From the NCBI GenBank assembly GCA_020354125.1, contig CP070643.1:2204711-2239271 (forward strand): 34,561 nt of DNA, written 5' to 3'. This DNA comes from Betaproteobacteria bacterium (GTDB lineage: Bacteria; Pseudomonadota; Gammaproteobacteria; Burkholderiales; Eutrophovitaceae). Position 1 is the stretch's first letter; each line of letters starts with the position of its first letter. Positions 16,675-24,840 of this stretch are shown here, piece by piece. The notes under the pieces are model-generated. The model ran no database searches and had not been told where the DNA came from. It saw only the letters and a program-made list of their open reading frames with translations. A program made the translations under genes and the position numbers.

Positions 16675-18078
16675 CTAGGCCAACTCTTGCAGAAACTGAA
16701 GAACGGCGACTTCGTCGCGGCGCAGCGCTGACCTTGCTCGTTTGCGTCGCGTGCGGTTTTCCAAGGGGTCGGAAGAAGCTGCGTCGGAAGAAGCTGCGTC
16801 GGAAGAAGCTGCGTCGGAAGAAGCTGCGTCGGATGAACCCGCATCAATTGAGGGCGGCACGTCTGAGGACGGCTCTGATGATCGCAGCCCTGATAATTGC
16901 GGCTCTGATAATTGCGTCTCGGTTGATGACTCTGCGTTCGACGTCTGCGTGTCTGATGTTCCCGATGCCTCCGCCTCAGCCGACGTATCTGATGACACGG
17001 TGTTCACAGGCTCGGCAGTTGACGATTCGGTACTTGATGACTCCGCATTCGATGGTGCCCCGTTCGATGATGGAGGAACCGACGATCCAACGGTTAGTCC
17101 CTCCATATATGCCTGCAACAGCGCCGGATGAATGTAATATTTGCGGCACACGGCGCGGGTGTTGCCAAGCCGCTCGGCTACCTCATCAATCGCGCGATTG
17201 ATATTGCGCGTCGCCTCGCGCTTGGTCGCTGCCGGCCCCACTTCACGGAGCGCCACCGCAGCGAGTATGGTCCCACCCCATGTTCGAAAATCCTTTGCAC
17301 TGACAGTGTGGCCACCAACCTGGCGCAAGTATTCGTTGACGTCGTCCGAGGTGATGGTTTGTCGCTTGCCATCGCCGTTGACGTACTTGAACAACTCCCA
17401 GCCCGGCAAATCCTGGCAACGCTGTACGATGCGCGCAATCCGTTTGTCGGTCACTGTGAACGCCTGTTGCACACCGCTCTTACCGCGAAAAGTGAAGCGC
17501 AATACCGACCCGTCAACTTTGACATGCTGTCTGCGAAGCGTCGTCAATCCGTACGATCGGTTTCCTTTCGCATATTCGTCATTGCCGACACGGATCAGCG
17601 TCTTGTCGAGCAATCGCACCGTTGCCGCCAGAATCTGACGCCGGCTCATATCTGGTCCACGGAGGTCACGCTCAACGCGTTCGCGAATCGAAGGTAGCAC
17701 TTCGCTGAACTCCAGCATGCGGCGAAATTTCGAGTGGTCGCGCGCTTCACGATAAGTGGTGTGATAGCGATACTGCTTGCGCCCGCGTGCATCGCGCGCT
17801 GTGGCCTGAATGTGCCCTTTCGGATCCGGACAGATCCAGACATCGGTCCACGCGGGTGGGATCGCCAGCGAACCGATCCGACGGCGCTCTTCCCGATCGG
17901 TAATGCGAGTGCCATCGGGGTAGTAGTACGCCCAGCCCTTGCCGGCGCGGCGCCGCGTAATCCCCGCAACACCGTCGGTGACATAGTTCAGACCGCTACG
18001 GCTCGCCGTCTTGCGGTGCTCAGCAACGTGCGGCGGGTGCTTCTCGCTTGTATCCAAGTTTTCCGTCAAGAAAACCAT
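16675..18078 (-). CDS. Bacterial DNA topoisomerase IB with repetitive C-terminal tail
   Basis: This relaxes supercoils by nicking one strand through a 3'-phosphotyrosine. The 467-residue protein has the bacterial topoisomerase IB N-domain at about 30-125 and the catalytic domain to about 331. Likely active-site residues include an Arg in LIRVGN (163), an Arg in DFRTWGG (265) and the catalytic Tyr in RKYYIHP (Y315). Usual bacterial members end near residue 330-350. Here a 135-residue tail rich in Ser, Asp, Glu and Thr follows, with a perfect pentapeptide repeat (SDAAS) and a basic last stretch (RTRRKRARSALRR). The start lacks a strong ribosome-binding site. Confidence 0.92.
   Translation of the reverse strand: MVFLTENLDTSEKHPPHVAEHRKTASRSGLNYVTDGVAGITRRRAGKGWAYYYPDGTRITDREERRRIGSLAIPPAWTDVWICPDPKGHIQATARDARGRKQYRYHTTYREARDHSKFRRMLEFSEVLPSIRERVERDLRGPDMSRRQILAATVRLLDKTLIRVGNDEYAKGNRSYGLTTLRRQHVKVDGSVLRFTFRGKSGVQQAFTVTDKRIARIVQRCQDLPGWELFKYVNGDGKRQTITSDDVNEYLRQVGGHTVSAKDFRTWGGTILAAVALREVGPAATKREATRNINRAIDEVAERLGNTRAVCRKYYIHPALLQAYMEGLTVGSSVPPSSNGAPSNAESSSTESSTAEPVNTVSSDTSAEAEASGTSDTQTSNAESSTETQLSEPQLSGLRSSEPSSDVPPSIDAGSSDAASSDAASSDAASSDAASSDPLENRTRRKRARSALRRDEVAVLQFLQELA
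16768..16842 (-). repeat. 15-bp tandem repeat inside the topoisomerase tail
   Basis: Four perfect copies of GTCGGAAGAAGCTGC (16768-16827) and one degenerate copy (16828-16842). Read on the minus strand they encode SDAAS units. The repeat unit is a multiple of three, so copy changes keep the frame. Upstream in the gene, a second imperfect repeat (GGCTCTGATAATTGCG-like, about 16895-16920) is also visible. Confidence 0.92.
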
Positions 18079-18462
18079 TCCGCGTCACTCTTGTGCCCAG
18101 TAAGCAAAACCGCCAGGTGGTCCACACACAAGGCGGTTTGGGTTCAGCAACCTCGTCTGGCTTCGCCCCGCACTGTCAGGAATTCGACAGTCGAGGGTAA
18201 TCACCCGCTCGGGTGCCAATAATCGGGAGCTTCAGGCAACTCTGATGCCAGAGCAGCTGGACGGCGCCATCCGGCGCCGCTCTGCATGGTATGCCGTTCG
18301 CTTGTTTTGGTCCGCATGCGGCTGATCTACAACCGATTTTTTAGACTTGACTAGATCCAGCCCAGTTTCATCGTGCACCGCAACGCGAGCCGATGAAAGC
18401 AGCGTTGCCAGCACCACCGCAGTGCCCAATGCTGTAACCGGCTCGATAACGGAGGACGCATT
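18079..18462. other. Intergenic stretch with one strong hairpin
   Basis: These 384 bases lie between divergent genes. CGGCGCC (18262-18268) pairs perfectly with GGCGCCG (18273-18279) over a four-base loop, without a T-tract. A minus-strand frame starting at a TTG near 18429 looks signal-peptide-like at first but degrades into low-quality sequence; I do not call it. Confidence 0.5.
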
Positions 18463-19086
18463 TTGTTTGGAAATGACAGTCTGTTAAGCGAAATTCTGGT
18501 CACGCTCGTTGTCTCGTTTTTCGTCATTACGGCCTTCGTCGGCATCGCGCTGGGCATCGGCTTGAATGTCAGTAGCGCGCGAACCTTGCGCTTTCTGAAG
18601 ACAATGAACCGCTGGGTCGCCACACCAGAGCGACTGAAAGTGATGGACAAACCACACGATATCGATGAGCCGACGAACCGGCGGCGGCGCTGGTCCGGCA
18701 CCGTATTTACGCTTGGCGGCGCCTACACCGTCTTCATGTTGCTGTTCGTGGTCGAGTACCCTTACGTCGTTGTTGCCCTGAGCCAATACGCGAAGCCGGT
18801 AGTTGTCGAGCTGTTGGTCGACAGCCTGCGGTGGTTTCTGCTTCTCGGCGGTGTGTTTGCCTTTGTCGTCGGCGTCATGATGCTGATCTCGCCACGAGCC
18901 ATTCCGGCACTAGGGTCACGATTGAATCGCTGGTATTCGACCGACAAACTGGCAAAGGTTGCAAACGAAATGCATATGTCGCTCGACAACCTGGCCGAGA
19001 GCTACCCGCGTGCAACCGGACTGGTGCTGGCATTCCTTTCGGCGTTCGCGCTCATTGCGGCGATGATCGTCTGGGTCGGGCGCTGA
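18463..19086 (+). CDS. Four-helix inner-membrane protein of unknown function
   Basis: The start is a TTG at 18463, chosen because GGAGG sits 7 nt upstream; no ATG fits. The 207-residue protein has transmembrane helices at about 8-33, 78-103, 121-146 and 185-205. A basic loop at 40-77 contains RRRRW. There is no signal peptide and no catalytic motif. I do not recognise the family. It is convergent with the anti-sigma gene, with a hairpin over its stop. Confidence 0.78.
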   Translation: MFGNDSLLSEILVTLVVSFFVITAFVGIALGIGLNVSSARTLRFLKTMNRWVATPERLKVMDKPHDIDEPTNRRRRWSGTVFTLGGAYTVFMLLFVVEYPYVVVALSQYAKPVVVELLVDSLRWFLLLGGVFAFVVGVMMLISPRAIPALGSRLNRWYSTDKLAKVANEMHMSLDNLAESYPRATGLVLAFLSAFALIAAMIVWVGR

Positions 19087-19101
19087 CGAAAGGCGTCAGC
19101 G
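19081..19101. terminator. Hairpin between convergent genes
   Basis: CGCTGACG (19081-19088) pairs perfectly with CGTCAGCG (19094-19101) across a five-base loop and overlaps the stop codon of the membrane protein gene. A clear T-tract is missing on either side, so it may block read-through only partly. Confidence 0.5.
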
Positions 19102-19123
19102 GTCTGTAAGTTCGTTGGAGAGC

Positions 19124-19768
19124 TTACTTCGGCGCGATCACCGATTCCTCCCAGTTTTCCTCGGTGAGAGAAAACAGCAACCCTTTTTCGACCCATACAC
19201 TGATTCGCATGCCTTTGGCGTTGATGGTGACGGGAACATCACCATCCTCGATAACCGGCAACGGACCGAAAACGTCCTTTCGATACTCTGTCTGGTAGAG
19301 CGTTTGCGTTCCTTCACTGGTTGGCAGCTTCACGCGCAATTGCGCTGCCGGCACACTTTGGATAGAACAATAGCGCCCCCCGATCAGTTCAAAATCGGCG
19401 TTTGCCAGTAACGAACTCCGCGTCGGCACGAAATCCAGGTCCTTAAAATAAGCGCGAACTTCGCTAAAGCTGCTGGTCGTAATGTCAAGCGGCTTCAATT
19501 TGATCTGGTTGCGAGCCACTTCCATCGCTATTCGCTCACTCATCGGTGTGCCATCAACACCTTGCACAAGTATCAGCGCGCCAATCGCAATCACCACCGT
19601 CGCTGCAATGCCCGCCATCCAGCCGATAGCGCGCGATGCCCCACGGCGCTGTGTAGCGTCTGTCGAGTCACGCCTATCCAAAAGCGCTTCAAGCCGTGCA
19701 AATTGATCATTCGACAGAGTTTGTCTTCCGAAATGTGCAAGCACGGTGTCTTTGAGCGGGCGCTTCAT
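19124..19768 (-). CDS. Probable anti-sigma factor (single-pass membrane protein)
   Basis: The gene overlaps the ECF sigma gene by 4 nt, the standard place for its anti-sigma factor. The 214-residue protein has a cytoplasmic N-terminal region of about 46 residues, one transmembrane helix at about 47-69 and a periplasmic domain of about 145 residues with a single Cys (RYCSI). The layout fits an inner-membrane anti-sigma factor that holds the sigma factor until an envelope signal arrives. No zinc-binding HxxxCxxC motif is present. The family differs from DUF1109/NrsF, which I would expect next to Caulobacter SigF. The assignment rests on context and topology. Confidence 0.72.
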   Translation of the reverse strand: MKRPLKDTVLAHFGRQTLSNDQFARLEALLDRRDSTDATQRRGASRAIGWMAGIAATVVIAIGALILVQGVDGTPMSERIAMEVARNQIKLKPLDITTSSFSEVRAYFKDLDFVPTRSSLLANADFELIGGRYCSIQSVPAAQLRVKLPTSEGTQTLYQTEYRKDVFGPLPVIEDGDVPVTINAKGMRISVWVEKGLLFSLTEENWEESVIAPK

Positions 19769-20259
19769 TGTCTACCTCCTTCACCGACTGCGCGCATATC
19801 AGATCCGACGCGCTGGAGAATTTTGCTACGCAGTCTGTGTAGTCTGGCCAGCACGGTGCCACGGGGCGCGCCGGTCTGGTCCGCCAGTTCCTGGGCGGTA
19901 TAGCCCTCTACCGCCCATAGAAACAGCAGCTCCCGCTCCATCGGTTCGAGCACTGCGATGACAACATCCAGATCCTGCTGGGCGATCACTACTTCCTCCA
20001 AGACCCGCGGATCAATATCCACCGGGCAATCATGCTCCTCCAGGCTGAGCGTCGGATGGCGTTGCTCACGGCGATATTCATCGATGAAACGATTGCGCAT
20101 GATTGTGCGCACGTAACGCAGCATGGCTTGCGGATTTTGCGGCGATTTGCGCAGCGCAACCTCGATCCCGTCCTGCAACAAGTCGTAGGCCCGGTGCTCA
20201 TCGCGAGTCAGGGAATAGCCGTACCGATAGAGCCGCTGCAGCATGTCGCGGTCGAGCAT
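19765..20259 (-). CDS. ECF-type RNA polymerase sigma factor
   Basis: The 164-residue protein has sigma region 2 at about 8-70 (core-binding RAYDLLQDGIEVAL, then RYVRTIMRNRFIDEYRRE) and sigma region 4 at about 98-155, whose helix-turn-helix reads YTAQELADQTGAPRGTVLARLHR. The linker is short, as in ECF factors. The start follows the stop of bufC with no intervening base. It probably directs transcription of the operon it ends, in response to an envelope or metal signal released by the overlapping anti-sigma gene. Confidence 0.93.
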   Translation of the reverse strand: MLDRDMLQRLYRYGYSLTRDEHRAYDLLQDGIEVALRKSPQNPQAMLRYVRTIMRNRFIDEYRREQRHPTLSLEEHDCPVDIDPRVLEEVVIAQQDLDVVIAVLEPMERELLFLWAVEGYTAQELADQTGAPRGTVLARLHRLRSKILQRVGSDMRAVGEGGRQ

Positions 20260-21105
20260 TTATGCAGTCTCCGTCAGACGACTCTCGTCGCCAGCAATAC
20301 CCGATATCCAACCACGCTGAATCAGTCTTGGCACTGCCTCGGAAAGCACGACGGCCACATGCGGAAGCTGACTTGCGATATCCCCCAGCGTCGCACCGGC
20401 TTCAATTGCAGCCAGCAGATCAAACGTGGCTTTGTCAACACGCTCTACGCATGGCTGGAATTCGTCGCGCCACACGACCAGATGCTGCGGGCAATCGGCG
20501 GCCGAGACGCTTGCCGCATCATCATCAGCAAGGTTGACTTCGCGTATACCCATTACCGGATAGTCTGATTGCAGCATGCCCACGCTATCGCCAAGTTTCA
20601 ATTTGAGGTATTCCCCCGCGTCGCCTGCGCTTCGCGCCAATTGGTCGAAGTCGAAGGGGGCGTCATCGTTTGCATAGTAGGCGACATGGCACAGCCACTC
20701 CAACCGGGCGAGATCGCCAAGATAAGTGTAGTCGGAGAAACCTTCCAGCACGGCAGCACGCTCTTCCAGGAATTCGGCGAATGTTTCTCCATACAAATTC
20801 AGGTCCGGTTGCTTCGCCGCGGTAGACTCGCTGTAACGACGTGCAATGCCTTCGAAACATTCCGCCCCAAGAATCCTGGCGCAAGCCGGATACGCTACCG
20901 CCAGCGCCTTCGCCCGCCCCCCTGAAAGGTTGTTGGCGTAAATACTCAGCGCAATATCGGTCGGGATGTGCGGATTCTCTCTACTCAGTTGCTTGAGACC
21001 GGAGTGAGCTGCCGATTCATGCTCCGCTTCGATCACAGAAGATCTCAACGCCGTAGCAAACACATCCAGTGTTCGTGCGAGATCAACAGAAGTAACAGTA
21101 ACCAT
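20260..21105 (-). CDS. bufC: BufC/HvfC-family (DUF2063) partner of the MNIO enzyme
   Basis: DUF2063 proteins accompany MNIO-family (DUF692) enzymes and bind the precursor peptide for modification. The 281-residue protein has the DUF2063 N-terminal helical domain at about 12-115, with the typical segments YANNLSGGRAKALAVAYPA and ARRYSES, and a C-terminal domain ending in a winged-helix-like part (LLAAIEAGATLGDIASQL). It follows bufB by 9 nt. It is cytosolic. The old label 'DNA-binding domain' for this family should not be read as evidence of regulation. Confidence 0.85.
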   Translation of the reverse strand: MVTVTSVDLARTLDVFATALRSSVIEAEHESAAHSGLKQLSRENPHIPTDIALSIYANNLSGGRAKALAVAYPACARILGAECFEGIARRYSESTAAKQPDLNLYGETFAEFLEERAAVLEGFSDYTYLGDLARLEWLCHVAYYANDDAPFDFDQLARSAGDAGEYLKLKLGDSVGMLQSDYPVMGIREVNLADDDAASVSAADCPQHLVVWRDEFQPCVERVDKATFDLLAAIEAGATLGDIASQLPHVAVVLSEAVPRLIQRGWISGIAGDESRLTETA

Positions 21106-21114
21106 TCAAGTACC

Positions 21115-21981
21115 TCAGGCAGCGCGCTCGACACAGGTGCTTCGGAAGGTTTCCGCCTGCAATGCCTCATCAAGCAATACTTCCAATGGCGGGATGTCGT
21201 TATCCCACTCGATCAGCACCGGTACGTCGGGCAACCGCGCGATGACTTGACAAAAGACTTCCCACACCGCGTCTGACACCCGATTGTTGTGCGCATCGAT
21301 CAAATAGGTCCCCTTGTCCTCGTAGCCGGCCAAATGAATCTCACGTATTCGCTCGAGTGGTAACTCGCGAAGGAAATCGGCAGCCGGCACGCCATGGTTG
21401 ACTTCGTTGACATAAGCATTGTTCACATCGAACAGCAAGTCGCAATCGGCTTCTTCGCACAGCGCAGCGAGGAATTCCGGCTCTGCCAATGTCGAATGCC
21501 GGAACCGTAGGTAACTCGATACATTTTCAACCAGAATGCGCACACCCAGAATGTCCTGCACCTGCTTGATGCGCGCACTCACGTGCCGCAATGCTTCCTC
21601 GGTGTACGGCAGCGGCAACAAATCGTGGTAGTGATAGCTGGCATGACTGGTGAAACACAGATGATCCGACACCTGAGTTGGCTCAAACGTATGGATCATG
21701 CGTTTGAGTGTGCGCAGGTAGTTCTGATCCAACGGATCAATTCCGCCCAAAGACATCCCGACGCAATGAAATGAAATCGGATAGTCCGCACGCACGGCCG
21801 CCAACTGCCGGGGTATCAGGCCACCCGCCGCGACGTGGTTGTCGGTAAGCACCTCCAGCCACGGCACCGCAGGCTGCTCTGAGAGTATTCGTCCAATGTG
21901 GCTGCTTCGCAGCCCCAGACCGGTACCCTGCAAAGCCGGTTCTGTAATTGGACCCTCGGCAGTGGCGTCGTGTTGTGACAT
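21115..21981 (-). CDS. bufB: MNIO (DUF692) peptide-modifying enzyme, BufB-like
   Basis: MNIO enzymes are multinuclear non-haem iron oxidases that modify Cys residues of precursor peptides; in bufferins, to thiooxazoles. The 288-residue protein is a TIM-barrel-like DUF692 member of normal size. Candidate metal ligands are at expected places: H72 (FHCVG), D106-H107 (SDHLC), H119-D120 (HDLLPLPYT), E152-N153, D185-N187/N188 (FDVNNAYVN), H216 (EIHLAGY), D229/H231 and E258. It lies 6 nt after the precursor gene and 9 nt before bufC. Confidence 0.92.
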   Translation of the reverse strand: MSQHDATAEGPITEPALQGTGLGLRSSHIGRILSEQPAVPWLEVLTDNHVAAGGLIPRQLAAVRADYPISFHCVGMSLGGIDPLDQNYLRTLKRMIHTFEPTQVSDHLCFTSHASYHYHDLLPLPYTEEALRHVSARIKQVQDILGVRILVENVSSYLRFRHSTLAEPEFLAALCEEADCDLLFDVNNAYVNEVNHGVPAADFLRELPLERIREIHLAGYEDKGTYLIDAHNNRVSDAVWEVFCQVIARLPDVPVLIEWDNDIPPLEVLLDEALQAETFRSTCVERAA

Positions 21982-21987
21982 ATGCCC

Positions 21988-22278
21988 TTACTTGGCCGGC
22001 TTGGTTGCAGCGACCCGCCCGCCGGTGATCTTGGTGCACGTTCCGGCGGGAACGTAGACCCACTCGTTCTTGTCATTGTCCATCTTTGCCTGGCCGGCAC
22101 AGGCATGGCTGCCATCGAGCGCGCCGCAGTCATTCATTCCGGCTTTGGCAATTCCGGCGCACTTTTCCCACTGCTTGGGTTGATCCGGCACTGCTAGTGC
22201 GCTGGTAGCCGTCATTGCGGTACCCAGTGCAAACATACTGGCGAGTGTCGCGGCCACTACGGGATTCTCTCGTTTCAT
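21988..22278 (-). CDS. bufA: Bufferin-1-type (DUF2282) precursor peptide
   Basis: The 96-residue product has a Sec-type signal peptide ending SALA at residue 29, then a mature region with four Cys: C40, C51, C60 and C81. The blocks [14 protein letters not shown] and VPAGTC are the DUF2282/BufA1 pattern. Known bufferins are exported, bind copper and carry Cys-derived heterocycles made by the MNIO enzyme. The ATG at 22278 follows GAGGAGA at 7 nt; a longer frame to 22347 has no site. It heads the operon. A GACCA/TGGTC repeat (22307-22320) lies just upstream and may be regulatory. Confidence 0.9.
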   Translation of the reverse strand: MKRENPVVAATLASMFALGTAMTATSALAVPDQPKQWEKCAGIAKAGMNDCGALDGSHACAGQAKMDNDKNEWVYVPAGTCTKITGGRVAATKPAK

Positions 22279-22479
22279 ACTTGGTCTCCTCTGGAAAGGT
22301 ATCTCTGACCAGAATTGGTCATTAGTAGCCAAGACGAACCAAAGCACGATTTGATTGCAGTGTCGGCTAATTTGGTGTCTACAATACCCGCATTACTGGT
22401 CGGCACTGTTGCGGGGCAGGAAGCGATGCGCCGATGATTAATGCATTGATTCAAAGCCTTGACACGGGAGAAGAGACCA

Positions 22480-22812
22480 ATGATCACTGAAATCGTCACC
22501 TTCAAGCTGCCAGCCGGCAGCAAGCGCGAAGACATCTTCGCCGCCTTCGACCAGACGGCAGCGATCTGGAGCGAGAACCCGGACCTTATCCGTAAGAACT
22601 ACCTTTACGATGCCGAAGCCGGTGTCGCCGGCGGCGTTTACCTGTGGAAGGAAAAAGCACATGCGCTGAAATGGCATGGCGAAGAATTCCGTCAGCGGGT
22701 CAAAGAGCTGTATGGCGCAACGCCAACCAGTCAGTTCTTCGAAACCCCAATCGTGGTAGACAACGTCGCTGGCAGCATTAAGACTGATTACGACGACTCG
22801 GTCGCCGCGTAA
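22480..22812 (+). CDS. YdhR-like putative monooxygenase/dimeric barrel protein
   Basis: The 110-residue protein fits the small dimeric alpha/beta barrel (YdhR-like, ABM superfamily): an N-terminal strand MITEIVTFKLP, a helix SKREDIFAAFDQTAAIW, a strand with GGVYLWKEK and a helix ending near residue 77. No catalytic residue can be named. The ATG at 22480 is preceded by GGGAGAAGAG; an upstream start in the same frame at 22459 is less likely. It is divergent from the bufferin operon, with 201 bases between, and could share its control region. Confidence 0.75.
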   Translation: MITEIVTFKLPAGSKREDIFAAFDQTAAIWSENPDLIRKNYLYDAEAGVAGGVYLWKEKAHALKWHGEEFRQRVKELYGATPTSQFFETPIVVDNVAGSIKTDYDDSVAA

Positions 22813-22845
22813 GCCGTTCCCGCAGCGCGGCGTCTCTCCGCCCAG

Positions 22846-23958
22846 TCAGTGGACCTGCTCAGTGGTCCGCTTCTCCCGAAACTCGGTTGGGCTCTGACCA
22901 GTCCAGCGTTTGAAAGCGCGGGTGAACGCGCTCGGTGCCGAGAAACCAAGCTCAAACGCGATCTCGGTGCTCGAGCGCGACGGATCTTCGATGTAGCGCA
23001 TCGCCAGATCCCGGCGCGTTTCGTCCACCAGTTGCACGTAGCTGGTTTCGGCCTGCGCCAACTTCCTTTGTAGCGAACGCGTGCTCATGTGAAGCGCCTT
23101 GGCAGTCTCTTCCTCGGAGGTCTCGCCCGCGGCAAGGTGTTCGAGCACGACAGCCTTGCAACGCGTAATGACATCGTCCTTCACCAGGCGGGCCAGTTCC
23201 TCGGTCAGCATTTTGTCAAATACCAACGCGAGTTGCCGATTCGACGAAGGTAGCAGGCGTTCCGCATCCTTGGTCGCAATCTGAAACGCGTTCTGTTTGG
23301 CGCCGAAGCGCACCGGCACACCAAAGAAACGGCGATAGGGTGAAACGTCGTCCGGACGGTCGCGAGTGAGGCTGACCATAACAGGCCTCAGCGAGGCGCC
23401 GGCGTTCATCCGGCACATGTCAATTAGTAGTGACATGCACATGTCATAGGTCACGCTGGCTACCGTAGGGTCAACGGTCGGGAACGACACTGTGACGGTG
23501 ATCCCGTGCTCGCCCTCCTCAGCGCGAATGTCGGCTCGTTCGCCGACGATGCGATGGTACTGATCCAGCCGCCTGAGGCAGGTCCGAAGTGTCGAACTGG
23601 ATAACCAGGCGTGTCCGAGAACGCCGAGGTTTGCCGGGTGCCAACAGCGTGCCGCTTGCAGACCGAATGCCGGGTCGTCGATCAGTGGCAAGGCGATCTT
23701 CATGATTGCATCGAACTTGTTCGCATCGACACGGGCAGCCGGCGTTGGTGGTGTTGCGAGATCAATTCCGACTTCACGTGCTATGCCCACCGCATCCACG
23801 CCGTGCAACTCCAACACACGCCGGAATACCTGTCCTATCGAAGCCAGGCTTGTATCGCTTGTTTCTGCTCTAGCCCTGCCTGCGCGCACCACTGACCCAC
23901 GCCCTTCCTCCGCACTTGAAAGCGGTTTTCCTGGAGTTTTTGTTTCCGATACGGCCAT
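22846..23958 (-). CDS. AraC-family transcriptional regulator (arabinose-binding-like N-domain)
   Basis: The 370-residue protein has an N-terminal effector domain of the PF12625 type at about 50-235 and a C-terminal AraC DNA-binding domain at about 265-365, with both helix-turn-helix motifs visible (EEETAKALHMSTRSLQRKL and SSTEIAFELGFSAPSAFTRAF). Relatives (OruR, ArgR-like, and activators of lipid or steroid catabolism) respond to small molecules. No ribosome-binding site is seen and a promoter lies right against the start. The target is unknown; adjacent genes give no pathway. The first 45 residues are poorly conserved in kind. Confidence 0.9.
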   Translation of the reverse strand: MAVSETKTPGKPLSSAEEGRGSVVRAGRARAETSDTSLASIGQVFRRVLELHGVDAVGIAREVGIDLATPPTPAARVDANKFDAIMKIALPLIDDPAFGLQAARCWHPANLGVLGHAWLSSSTLRTCLRRLDQYHRIVGERADIRAEEGEHGITVTVSFPTVDPTVASVTYDMCMSLLIDMCRMNAGASLRPVMVSLTRDRPDDVSPYRRFFGVPVRFGAKQNAFQIATKDAERLLPSSNRQLALVFDKMLTEELARLVKDDVITRCKAVVLEHLAAGETSEEETAKALHMSTRSLQRKLAQAETSYVQLVDETRRDLAMRYIEDPSRSSTEIAFELGFSAPSAFTRAFKRWTGQSPTEFREKRTTEQVH

Positions 23959-23966
23959 CCGCGACT

Positions 23967-23996
23967 TTCATACCGTTAATTGTCGCGACCGGTCAA
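23967..23996 (-). promoter_or_regulatory. Likely promoter of the AraC regulator, leaderless or nearly so
   Basis: On the minus strand TTGACC (23991-23996) and TATGAA (23967-23972) are 18 bases apart, close to the sigma-70 consensus. The -10 box ends 8 bases before the ATG at 23958, so transcription would begin at about the start codon. This agrees with the lack of a ribosome-binding site there. Confidence 0.5.
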
Positions 23997-24079
23997 GTCA
24001 CCGGCGCATTCGGTTCAGCACCGCCACCTGCGCAAACCGATACTGCAGGCATCGATTTGACAACACAAGGAGCATGCAG

Positions 24080-24535
24080 ATGGGAGTGAGAACCATGCGT
24101 TCCTTGGCTATTGGTGGCGCCGTCTTATTGGCCGTGGCTGGGTCGGCGTCCGCAGACAACACTTGGCGACTGGCATCTGACAGCGCCAGAGGCGATGTGC
24201 GTTTCCTGCTCGACATCAGCCAGCTCGACCATTACATAAACGGGGACGGCAGGCAGCTGTTCGGTGTGCCGCTTCGCGCTGTCGGTAATGGCATTGTCAA
24301 GGATGGCTACGTCGTGATCGATGCCAAGAGCTGCCTCGCGCCTGGCGGGGAAATGATCATGACCATCGGCGATGCATCGCAGCGCTTCTGGTGGTCAGTC
24401 GACGGAAAGCGCATGTACGACGCGGTAGGCGTGTCCGTCTGCAATGTCGCGGCAGCGATGTACGAAGCTGTACAGGCCAGTGGTGTCGATCCGTCCGGGC
24501 CACGACAAGCCGACGCAGGTATCTCACGCCAGTAG
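24080..24535 (+). CDS. Exported protein of unknown function (151 aa)
   Basis: AAGGAG lies 7 nt before the ATG at 24080; an in-frame ATG at 24095 is also possible, while a frame reaching back to 23702 overlaps the AraC gene and is rejected. The precursor has a clear signal peptide (MRSLAIGGAVLLAVAGSASA) with cleavage near residue 25. The mature part has two Cys (in KSCLAPGG and VSVCNVAAA) that could form a disulfide. It is likely periplasmic. I do not recognise the family. A small membrane protein gene follows after 12 bases. Confidence 0.78.
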   Translation: MGVRTMRSLAIGGAVLLAVAGSASADNTWRLASDSARGDVRFLLDISQLDHYINGDGRQLFGVPLRAVGNGIVKDGYVVIDAKSCLAPGGEMIMTIGDASQRFWWSVDGKRMYDAVGVSVCNVAAAMYEAVQASGVDPSGPRQADAGISRQ

Positions 24536-24547
24536 AGAGATTTCTTC

Positions 24548-24796
24548 ATGAAGAACAGACGCCATTCTTTATCTGCGTTCCTCGCACCGAAAGCCGTATA
24601 CGGAGGCTGGTATCTGCGTCAGCGTCCGCGCGAAGCAATCAAGACGGCACTGGCTCATGTGTTCGTGATCGCGGTGTTGATCTACTTCGCATTTGTCTTA
24701 TTCAGGATCGTAACGCTGATCGTGCACGCGCTGTTGGCATTGACATTCGGCGTGCCGTTCGAGTTTCCGACTGTAACGCTTCCGTTGCTGTCCTGA
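24548..24796 (+). CDS. Small membrane protein of unknown function (82 aa)
   Basis: It begins with a basic N-terminus (KNRRH, then RQRPREAIK). One long or two short hydrophobic segments follow at about 35-68 (HVFVIAVLIYFAFVLFRIV and ALLALTFGV). No family recognised. Only a weak AGAGAGA precedes the ATG. It follows the exported protein closely and is followed by a strong terminator, so the two probably form one transcript. Confidence 0.65.
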   Translation: MKNRRHSLSAFLAPKAVYGGWYLRQRPREAIKTALAHVFVIAVLIYFAFVLFRIVTLIVHALLALTFGVPFEFPTVTLPLLS

Positions 24797-24840
24797 GCAA
24801 GACGTGATGACCCGGAAATTATTTTCGTGATCGATTGTTT

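Noticed and set aside
16768..16842. CRISPR-like repeat array
   Set aside because: The 15-bp units are directly adjacent with no spacers and lie in frame inside the topoisomerase gene.
18232..18429. Minus-strand 65-codon frame with a signal-peptide-like start
   Set aside because: It needs a TTG start with no ribosome-binding site, and the rest lacks any protein-like pattern; it covers the upstream region of a better supported gene.
23702..24079. Extended N-terminus of the exported protein gene
   Set aside because: It would overlap the AraC gene antisense and bury the signal peptide; strong start signals lie at 24080-24095.
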